The notes beneath the pieces are model-generated. The model worked only from the letters and a program-made list of their open reading frames with translations, was not told the origin of the DNA and searched no databases. A DNA stretch of 5,395 nt from Finegoldia magna (GTDB lineage Bacteria > Bacillota > Clostridia > Tissierellales > Peptoniphilaceae), in assembly GCF_018371055.1 (NCBI RefSeq), contig NZ_JAGYZD010000116.1, forward strand, positions 1 through 5,395, in the 5' to 3' direction. Position numbers and translations under genes: made by a program. Each line of letters starts with the position of its first letter. Position 1 is the first letter of the stretch. Shown here piece after piece: positions 1 through 5,225 of this stretch.

Positions 1-13
1 AATTAAAACAAAA

Positions 14-58
14 TTAAACGGAATGTCCCCTGTCATGTACAGATTACATTCCGCTTAA
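14..58 (-). terminator. Nested hairpin with T-rich tail, probable intrinsic terminator
   Basis: Bases 19-26 (CGGAATGT) pair perfectly with 46-53 (ACATTCCG). Beyond one mismatch (18/54) the stem continues for four A/T pairs (14-17 with 55-58). Inside, CTGT (30-33) pairs with ACAG (39-42) around a five-base loop, separated from the outer stem by a 3x3 internal loop. Read on the minus strand, the stem is followed by TTTAATTTTGTTTTAATT, a good though interrupted T tract. On the plus strand the following bases are A-rich, so minus-strand termination is more likely. It lies about 95 bases past the aminopeptidase stop and could end that transcript. It is also directly downstream of a promoter-like pair at 70-98, so it might instead end a short RNA or sit in the leader of a gene beyond the left edge. 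Confidence 0.55.
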
Positions 59-69
59 AATATTATTAA

Positions 70-98
70 ATTATTCCGTGTTTACGGGTTCAGGTCAA
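70..98 (-). promoter_or_regulatory. Promoter-like -35/-10 pair reading leftward
   Basis: On the minus strand TTGACC (bases 93-98, 5/6 match to TTGACA) is followed after exactly 17 bases by AATAAT (bases 70-75, 5/6 match to TATAAT). This is a good sigma-A-type arrangement. Transcription would begin near base 63 and run straight into the hairpin at 14-58. A weak CCGT/ACGG hairpin (76-79 with 84-87) lies inside the spacer. In AT-rich DNA such pairs arise by chance, so this stays a candidate. No coding start is visible between it and the left edge. Confidence 0.35.
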
Positions 99-151
99 AT
101 GTATTGGATTATTAATACGTTCTTGGTTTTTTATTTAAAGTAAGATAAAAT

Positions 152-1183
152 TTATTTCTTGTCTTCGATGTATTTTATACATAAATCGATAGATGCTTGT
201 AATCCTTCTTGGTGAGTTCTTTCCATTGCGTGTGATGCATCAACACCAGGGCCAATCAAAGCAACTCTCAAATTATATCCTGCTTCTAATGCTGCTGATC
301 CGTCTGAACTGTAGAATGGGTAGATGTCAACTGCGTGAGGAATATTATTTTCTTCACAAATTCTAACCAATCTTTCTTTTAATTCCAAATCGTAAGGGCC
401 TGAAGAATCTGCTGCACAGATAGTTGTTTTAAATTCAGAAGATGTTTGTCCATCTCCAGGAGCAGCCATGTCTACAACGATGAATTCGTCAGTTTCTTCT
501 GGAATTCCGTAGCATGCACCGTGACCAACTTCTTCGTAGTTTGAGATGAAGAAGTTAAGTGTGTGTTTTGGAGTGATGTTGTTTTCTACAAAATATCTTA
601 CTGTTTCATATAATACGTATACGCAAGCTTTGTCGTCTAAGTGTCTTGATTTTACGAATCCACTTTCTGTTAATTGTGTTCTTGAATCTAAATATATAAA
701 ATCACCGACGTTAATTCCAAGTTTTTTTACATCTTCAGCTGATTCTACCTTTTCGTCGATTCTGATTTCCATAGTCTTGGCGTTTCTTTCGTTGCTTTTA
801 GTTTCTGGGCCGTAAACGTGAACTGATTGTTTGTCGTTTAAGCATGTTCCAGTGTATTTTTTGCCAGACATTGTAGAGATAGTTACGTATTCATTTTCAA
901 CAGAGTTGTATGCGTATCCACCTACTAAGAATGTTTTTAATCTTCCGTTAGGTTTGATTTCTTTAACCATTAATCCCAATGTATCTACGTGAGCTGCAAA
1001 TGTAGATTGTTTTTCGTCAGTTTCACCACGAAGAGTAACCACCATTGCACCTTTGTTAGTGAAGTTGATTTCAACTTTTCCTAATTCTTCGAATTTTTTT
1101 CTAACTTTTTCCATAACGACTTTAGTGTCGCCAGATGGAGAAGAAGTCATTAAAATTTCTTCTAAAAAATCTAAATTTTCCAT
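152..1183 (-). CDS. M42 family metallo-aminopeptidase (glutamyl aminopeptidase / TET-type)
   Basis: This 343-residue protein has the length and motif order of peptidase family M42, cytosolic di-metal aminopeptidases that usually form dodecameric tetrahedral (TET) particles and trim short peptides. Expected metal and catalytic residues are visible. H65 lies in AHVDT (with D67), D183/D184 in RHLDDKA supply the bridging aspartate, E217 and E218 in NYEEVGHG are the catalytic base and a metal ligand, D238 is in VVDMA, and H324 is in ERTHQEG. An inserted dimerisation-type domain would occupy roughly residues 75-165. There is no signal peptide, consistent with a cytosolic enzyme. The ATG at 1181-1183 follows AGGAGG (1192-1197) with 8-base spacing, which fixes the start. 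It has its own promoter-like signal at 1211-1240 and lies 100 bases downstream of the histidine kinase gene, so it is probably a separate unit. Specificity (Glu/Asp, Lys or Leu type) cannot be read from sequence alone. Older annotations of this family as endoglucanase are misleading. Confidence 0.93.
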   Translation of the reverse strand: MENLDFLEEILMTSSPSGDTKVVMEKVRKKFEELGKVEINFTNKGAMVVTLRGETDEKQSTFAAHVDTLGLMVKEIKPNGRLKTFLVGGYAYNSVENEYVTISTMSGKKYTGTCLNDKQSVHVYGPETKSNERNAKTMEIRIDEKVESAEDVKKLGINVGDFIYLDSRTQLTESGFVKSRHLDDKACVYVLYETVRYFVENNITPKHTLNFFISNYEEVGHGACYGIPEETDEFIVVDMAAPGDGQTSSEFKTTICAADSSGPYDLELKERLVRICEENNIPHAVDIYPFYSSDGSAALEAGYNLRVALIGPGVDASHAMERTHQEGLQASIDLCIKYIEDKK

Positions 1184-1210
1184 ATTGAGAACCTCCTAAA
1201 ATATATTTTT

Positions 1211-1240
1211 ATGATACCACATATAAACACATTGTTTCAA
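1211..1240 (-). promoter_or_regulatory. Sigma-A-type promoter for the M42 aminopeptidase
   Basis: On the minus strand TTGAAA (1235-1240, 5/6 match) and TATCAT (1211-1216, 5/6 match) are separated by 18 bases. The -10 is preceded by TGG, an extended TGn element. The start site would lie near 1204, giving a leader of about 20 bases that includes the AGGAGG at 1192-1197. Position, spacing and the nearby ribosome site agree, making this the best promoter in the window. Confidence 0.65.
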
Positions 1241-1283
1241 TTATTTGAGCTCATAGTTAATATTTTCGTTAATGATTACGAGA

Positions 1284-2798
1284 TTAATTGGTTTTTAAAA
1301 TTTTCACAGTGAATGTTTCGTTTGAATACGCTATTTTAATTTTATAATTCATATCTTCAAGTAAGTTTTCGACGATATACATTCCAATTCCTTTAGATTT
1401 ATTTTTTGTGGATGATACGAAAGGGTGAGTGATTTTATTTAAAAGAATTTTATCTACAGTTGTAGGGTTGTTCGAAATCTCAATAACATCATTAAAATCG
1501 CAGCGTATGTTTCCTCCGAAATCTGTGTACTCTATTGCGTTTTTTAGTAAGTTATCAAAAATTATTCTGAAATGGTCATAATCTACTATGTCGGATTTTT
1601 CTCCTTTAATCGTTACTTTTAAATTTTTCTCAGTTATTAAATCATGATGATTTTTAACGGATTCTCTCATTATCTCTGATAATTTCAAATTTTCCATTAT
1701 CGGATTTTCATCAATTTTATTCATGAATAATAAATCATCTATTAGAATTTGAATTTGGTATAATTTTTTCCTAAGTTCTGGCAAGTACTTGTCGGTGTCT
1801 TCGTATTTTCCTATTTTTTCAATCATACTATCATTCAATAAAATAGCAGTTTGAAGAGGTGTCTTCAATTCGTGAGATGTAGATTTGATGAAGATTTCTT
1901 TTTTCTTCGTGTTTTTTTCTAATATTTTATAATTCTCAGTTAGTGTTTCGTACAGTGATTTCAAGTTATTAGAAAGTTCTTCGATCTCATCGTTAGTATG
2001 AATTTCCAAATCATATTTGGCGTTTTTTTGGTTTTTGGATACTTTAGTGAAATTATTCATCTTTAGAATTGGTTGTGTTATTGATTTTGAGTAGATTTTA
2101 TTTAGTAAGAACACTATCATTACTATAAGCAAGAAAATCACAGGAAATGCAGAAATCACAGTAGATTTTATATCGGAAATGCTGTTAAATATATAAGGAT
2201 ATATAGAAACATAAGTTCCTTCAGAATGTTTTGATATTAAAATAAGATTAGTAGCGATAGAATCTTTTGTTTTGGACTCTGCTTTAATTAGTATTGAATT
2301 ATTCTTTCTTTTAATACTAAAAGTGTCTTTTGATACATTATTGATATTACTGTAACTATCAATTATAACGTATTTTTCTAGTTCTTTTTTTGCTTCTTTT
2401 ATTAAAGGGTTTATTAATCTTTCAGAATTTTTAGAATTTATCTCTTTGAACTCATCGGTTTCAAGAGAGCGTAAAAGATTTTTTATATTTTCATTTTTAA
2501 TTGTCATACTTAAATTAAATCGCAGACCAGAAAACACAACTTTATCTTTTCCTTTAGGAATAAAATATGAATACATACCCTCTTTTGCGATTTCATTTAG
2601 ATTATTGTAATTTTTGTTTTTTATAAATGAATCATGAACTGATGATGCAATATTCTCTGCTGATTCTATTTTTTTTTCTAAGTATACATTGGGCATATAA
2701 AAAGCCATATAGGAAAATATAATAGTACATATCAAGAGAGTGAGGATGATATTATAGAGAAAATTTTTTGATGAAATATTTAATTTAGGCTTCTTCAT
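1284..2798 (-). CDS. Membrane sensor histidine kinase
   Basis: This 504-residue protein autophosphorylates on histidine and passes the phosphate to the response regulator encoded just upstream. Membrane helix 1 spans about residues 14-35 and helix 2 about 213-233. Between them lies an extracytoplasmic sensor region of about 175 residues that I cannot assign to a named domain. A HAMP-like linker follows (about 235-288, with QPILKM). The HisKA dimerisation helix carries the phospho-acceptor H309 in STSHELKTPL. The ATPase domain has an N box (N416 and N420 in DNLLKNAIEYT), an F-box-like HPFVSS (458-463) and a G2 box SKGIGMYIV (468-476). The canonical G1 motif DxGxG is not present: the corresponding stretch reads IEISNNPTT (439-447). 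The start codon lies inside the end of the regulator gene, a 14-base overlap implying translational coupling, with GGGG ten bases upstream as a weak ribosome site. No convincing terminator is seen after the stop. The signal is unknown. Confidence 0.93.
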   Translation of the reverse strand: MKKPKLNISSKNFLYNIILTLLICTIIFSYMAFYMPNVYLEKKIESAENIASSVHDSFIKNKNYNNLNEIAKEGMYSYFIPKGKDKVVFSGLRFNLSMTIKNENIKNLLRSLETDEFKEINSKNSERLINPLIKEAKKELEKYVIIDSYSNINNVSKDTFSIKRKNNSILIKAESKTKDSIATNLILISKHSEGTYVSIYPYIFNSISDIKSTVISAFPVIFLLIVMIVFLLNKIYSKSITQPILKMNNFTKVSKNQKNAKYDLEIHTNDEIEELSNNLKSLYETLTENYKILEKNTKKKEIFIKSTSHELKTPLQTAILLNDSMIEKIGKYEDTDKYLPELRKKLYQIQILIDDLLFMNKIDENPIMENLKLSEIMRESVKNHHDLITEKNLKVTIKGEKSDIVDYDHFRIIFDNLLKNAIEYTDFGGNIRCDFNDVIEISNNPTTVDKILLNKITHPFVSSTKNKSKGIGMYIVENLLEDMNYKIKIAYSNETFTVKILKTN

Positions 2799-3453
2799 TT
2801 AACTTATACCCCGCTCCTATAACTGTTTTAATAAAGTCTTTGGGTAGTTTTTTCCTCAAATTTTTTATATGGGAATCTATAGTTCTACTGCTTCCATAAA
2901 AATCTGTGTTGTAGAGAGAATTAATGAGATTTTCTCTTGAAAATACTTTTGTTGGATTGTTTAGAAACAACGACATAATTTGAAACTCTGTCACTGTTAA
3001 TTTCAAATCCATTCCATTGTATAATACGCGAAAACCTTCTTCATCTAACGATAATCCCACCCGTGAAGTGTTTTGTGAAAAACTTCTTCTTTTCATTATC
3101 ATTTCTAGTTTTTTAATCAATAGTATTGGCTGAACTGGCTTGACAATATAATCGTCACAATACAGATCAAAAGCACTAATTTGAGTATTTAAATCGTCAA
3201 GAGCAGTCAGCATCAATACGTTTGAGTTTGATATAGATGGAGTATTTCGTATAAACCTTAATACATCTATTCCGCTGTTTTCTCCTTCGACCATAATATC
3301 TAGGATGATAGCATCAAAACTATTATTACTCAAAATTTTAATCGCTTCATCGCCATTTGAACTTTGACACACATCAAATCCAGCTATTTTCATGTATTCG
3401 GTTAAAATCTCTCTTATTTGCAATTCGTCTTCTAAAAAGAATATTTTTTTCAT
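2785..3453 (-). CDS. OmpR/PhoB-family response regulator
   Basis: This 222-residue two-domain transcription regulator is the partner of the downstream overlapping histidine kinase. The receiver domain (about 1-120) has the acidic pocket E8/D9, phospho-acceptor D52 in ILDIM, the switch threonine T83 in MLTA, and K105 in VKP. The C-terminal winged-helix DNA-binding domain (about 130-222) has the family's typical TVTEFQIM, SRENL and SRTIDSHIKNLRKKL segments and ends in GAGYKL. All residues needed for phosphorylation are intact. The ATG at 3451-3453 is preceded by AGGA with 9-base spacing. The gene begins 51 bases after the permease stop, so it is probably co-transcribed with the transporter genes and likely regulates them. 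A direct repeat (3466-3484) just upstream may be a binding site or simply AT-rich sequence. Confidence 0.95.
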   Translation of the reverse strand: MKKIFFLEDELQIREILTEYMKIAGFDVCQSSNGDEAIKILSNNSFDAIILDIMVEGENSGIDVLRFIRNTPSISNSNVLMLTALDDLNTQISAFDLYCDDYIVKPVQPILLIKKLEMIMKRRSFSQNTSRVGLSLDEEGFRVLYNGMDLKLTVTEFQIMSLFLNNPTKVFSRENLINSLYNTDFYGSSRTIDSHIKNLRKKLPKDFIKTVIGAGYKLNEEA

Positions 3454-3465
3454 ACCATCACATCC

Positions 3466-3484
3466 TATAATAATTATATAATAA
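3466..3484. repeat. 8-bp direct repeat, 11-bp period, ahead of the regulator gene
   Basis: TATAATAA occurs at 3466-3473 and again at 3477-3484, separated by TTA, so the period is 11 bases. OmpR-family regulators usually bind head-to-tail direct repeats with about one helical turn of spacing, so this could be an autoregulatory site. On the minus strand it also contains a perfect TATAAT (3473-3478) that could serve as the -10 of an internal promoter, but no good -35 is found 16-18 bases upstream (CTACAT at 17). The sequence is pure A/T, so chance is a real alternative. Confidence 0.25.
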
Positions 3485-3504
3485 GTTGATAAAAAATGTA
3501 GTTT

Positions 3505-4257
3505 TTAGTTCGATTTGCGTTTGTTTTTGTAAATAGATATAGTAAATAATACTAATGATAATAAGACTAATACGATTAAAGATTGAAAGAATGAATAGTT
3601 TAATTTTGCTCCTTTTGCGACTTCATTCACATATTCTATAGAAGAAAAGTGACTAATTGGAATTAATTGTGCAATCTTCTTGATTCCTTTTGGCATATCT
3701 TCTACTTGAATCCCCATCATTCCTCCTAGTATCATACTCAAAAAGTATATTCCCATTGAAAGGGAAAAAGAAATAGAGAATTTTTTAAAGAATATACATA
3801 TAGAATATCCGATAAAAAAAGAAGCAACAGCAATCAAAGTTACAAATCCTGTGTGTTTTATTATTGATATTAAAGGAATATTAACACCTAAAGCGTATTT
3901 CATAACCCCAAAATAAAAAATATTACAAACAGTCCAGAATAAATAATAGACTATAAATTTGTATTTTGCCATTGATAAATGATTAATTGAAAACAAGTCT
4001 AACCTATCATATACACCTTCTTCCAAATCTTTAGCAAATAATGCTGATAATCCAACTAAAAATATAGAAAGTGGGCTTATAATACTAATAGTTAAAACTA
4101 TGCTTCTTTTTACCTCATCAATGAGAGATGCAGGAATATCTTTGAGTCCCGATATTATTAGAAACGACATCAATATTGGAAATACCATTCCGAAAAATAA
4201 ACCTGTAAAGTTTTGTAAAAGTAACTTTGTCTCAAATTTAAAAATGTATTTGTTCAT
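3505..4257 (-). CDS. ABC-2-type transporter permease
   Basis: This 250-residue integral membrane protein has six predicted helices at roughly residues 17-37, 52-75, 100-120, 134-156, 164-183 and 223-243, the layout of ABC-2 exporter permeases. DLEEGVYDRL (77-86) sits where ABC-2 proteins carry the conserved cytoplasmic coupling segment after helix 2, and LIPISHF (198-204) matches the Pro-containing motif before the last helix. It would pair with the ATPase encoded immediately upstream and form the export channel, presumably as a dimer. Its ATG overlaps the ATPase stop in TAATG, with AAGGAG (4265-4270) seven bases ahead, so the two are translationally coupled. The small size rules out a BceB/VraE-type bacitracin permease (about 650 residues). 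It fits the drug, peptide or NatB-like ion efflux class. Substrate unknown. Confidence 0.88.
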   Translation of the reverse strand: MNKYIFKFETKLLLQNFTGLFFGMVFPILMSFLIISGLKDIPASLIDEVKRSIVLTISIISPLSIFLVGLSALFAKDLEEGVYDRLDLFSINHLSMAKYKFIVYYLFWTVCNIFYFGVMKYALGVNIPLISIIKHTGFVTLIAVASFFIGYSICIFFKKFSISFSLSMGIYFLSMILGGMMGIQVEDMPKGIKKIAQLIPISHFSSIEYVNEVAKGAKLNYSFFQSLIVLVLLSLVLFTISIYKNKRKSN

Positions 4258-5120
4258 TATTTTGCTCCTTCCTTCTTCAATGCATTAAGAACTGTAAGTT
4301 CAATAGAATCATTCAAACGTTCGAATTGTTGATCATTATCCACAAGAGTGGATATCAATTTTTTCTCTGCATTTATATCATGAAATCCTGCAGCTATTTT
4401 GTTTTCCATGGCTTCTAATCTTATATCTTTTGGTATAAGTGATTCTGTTATGTTGTTTTTTTCGGTTAGAATAACTGAACTTGTACAGTATTTTAAGAAC
4501 ATATCTCTTTTTTTTCCGTAGAAAAGAACTTTTCCTTCATGTAAATACAACAATTTGTCACAAATATCCTCTAGTTCTTGATAATAATGACTAACCATGA
4601 GGATTGTTGTTGACTTGTCTTTGTAGTATTCTACTATTTTTTCCATTAATGATTGTCGACTTACAAAATCTAGCCCTGTTGTTACCTCATCAAATATAGT
4701 GACTGGAGAATTTTGCCACATAACCAAAATCAAAGTGAGTTTTTGTTTTTCTCCACCAGATAATTTTTTAAATGATTTGTGAAGCAATTTTTCGAAATCG
4801 AAATACTTTATTAAATCCATCAAATTTTCATCTGATTCTATTTTTTTATTAGTAATCATTTGAATAATATCTTTTGTTTTTACCGTTTCTGAATAATTGT
4901 TAAACTGCATGTGAACTGCAATTTTTTCTTTGGGTATATCGCTTGAAATGCTCCCACTATAATTAACTAATCCCAAAATTGCCTTAATTAACGTGGATTT
5001 TCCTGCACCATTTGATCCAATAATTCCTATTTTATGAGCATCTTCTAGGACGATTTCATCTTTAATATCAACAGCAATTTTGTCTTTGTATTGAACTTTA
5101 ACGTTATTTAATTTAATCAT
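4257..5120 (-). CDS. ABC transporter ATP-binding protein
   Basis: This 287-residue cytoplasmic ATPase is the energy-coupling subunit for the downstream permease. Motifs in order are Walker A GSNGAGKST (35-43), Q-loop Q72, signature LSGGEKQ (120-126), Walker B VTIFDE (140-145) with catalytic E145, D-loop GLD (149-151), and switch histidine H178 in MVSHYY. The usual DEPT after Walker B reads DEVT here. The nucleotide-binding domain ends near residue 205 and is followed by an extension of about 80 charged residues of unknown role, longer than in minimal ABC exporters. I place the start at the ATG at 5118-5120, because AAGGAGG (5126-5132) lies five bases upstream and the protein then opens with the family's normal MIKLNNVKVQY. 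An in-frame ATG at 5172-5174 would add 18 residues, but it has no ribosome site and the extension looks like translated leader. First gene of the four-gene block. Confidence 0.92.
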   Translation of the reverse strand: MIKLNNVKVQYKDKIAVDIKDEIVLEDAHKIGIIGSNGAGKSTLIKAILGLVNYSGSISSDIPKEKIAVHMQFNNYSETVKTKDIIQMITNKKIESDENLMDLIKYFDFEKLLHKSFKKLSGGEKQKLTLILVMWQNSPVTIFDEVTTGLDFVSRQSLMEKIVEYYKDKSTTILMVSHYYQELEDICDKLLYLHEGKVLFYGKKRDMFLKYCTSSVILTEKNNITESLIPKDIRLEAMENKIAAGFHDINAEKKLISTLVDNDQQFERLNDSIELTVLNALKKEGAK

Positions 5121-5125
5121 AAGCT

Positions 5126-5132
5126 CCTCCTT
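5126..5132 (-). promoter_or_regulatory. Ribosome binding site that sets the ABC ATPase start
   Basis: On the minus strand the bases read AAGGAGG, a near-perfect Shine-Dalgarno sequence, followed by AGCTT and then the ATG at 5118-5120. The upstream in-frame ATG at 5172-5174 has no purine-rich stretch ahead of it. This decides for the shorter 287-residue protein. Confidence 0.85.
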
Positions 5133-5147
5133 GTTATCTATATAATA

Positions 5148-5176
5148 AAATGCGGGTGTGGATTTAAAGTGCATTT
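5148..5176. repeat. Inverted repeat in the divergent intergenic region
   Basis: AAATGC (5148-5153) and GCATTT (5171-5176) form a 6-base inverted repeat with a 17-base spacer, so the half-sites are about 23 bases (roughly two helical turns) centre to centre. The spacer contains the palindrome TTTAAA (5163-5168) and an unusually GC-rich GCGGGTGTGG patch. The repeat sits between the divergent ABC ATPase and deoxyribosyltransferase genes, where an operator could act on both. The arms are short, so this is only a candidate. No strong minus-strand promoter was found here: TTTAAA with TATTAT (5142-5147) has a 15-base spacer, which is suboptimal. Confidence 0.25.
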
Positions 5177-5180
5177 GGTA

Positions 5181-5186
5181 TATAAT
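5181..5186 (+). promoter_or_regulatory. Candidate -10 box for the right-edge gene
   Basis: A perfect TATAAT lies at 5181-5186, 39 bases ahead of the plus-strand ATG at 5226. No convincing -35 is found 16-18 bases upstream (GTGGAT at 17). A second possibility is TATGAT at 5200-5205 with TTGGTA at 5175-5180, but the 19-base spacer is long. A promoter is expected somewhere here because the flanking gene is divergent. Its exact position is uncertain. Confidence 0.35.
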
Positions 5187-5225
5187 TTAGGTAAATTATT
5201 ATGATAAAATTAATTGAGGTGAAAA

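Noticed and set aside
98..136. Plus-strand terminator-like hairpin GTATT (101-105) / AATAC (114-118) followed by T-rich bases
   Set aside because: The stem is only five mostly A/T pairs with an 8-base loop, and no plus-strand gene ends near it in the window.
546..815. Plus-strand open frame of 89 codons
   Set aside because: It lies wholly inside the well-supported aminopeptidase gene on the other strand, has no ribosome site, and its translation resembles no protein family.
1254..1281. Imperfect palindrome and GTTAAT repeats after the kinase stop
   Set aside because: Pairing is interrupted with almost no loop and no T tract, too weak to call a terminator or operator.
4100..4288. Plus-strand open frame of 62 codons
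   Set aside because: It is antisense to the permease and ATPase junction, lacks a ribosome site, and is explained by the helix-encoding codons of the opposite strand.
3505..5120. BceAB/VraDE-type bacitracin resistance transporter
   Set aside because: Those permeases are about 650 residues with ten helices and a large extracellular domain, and their kinases lack a large sensor domain. Here the permease has 250 residues and the kinase has a large sensor.
5121..5174. 18-residue N-terminal extension of the ABC ATPase
   Set aside because: The upstream ATG has no ribosome site, while AAGGAGG sits five bases before the internal ATG at 5118-5120, where the normal family N-terminus begins.
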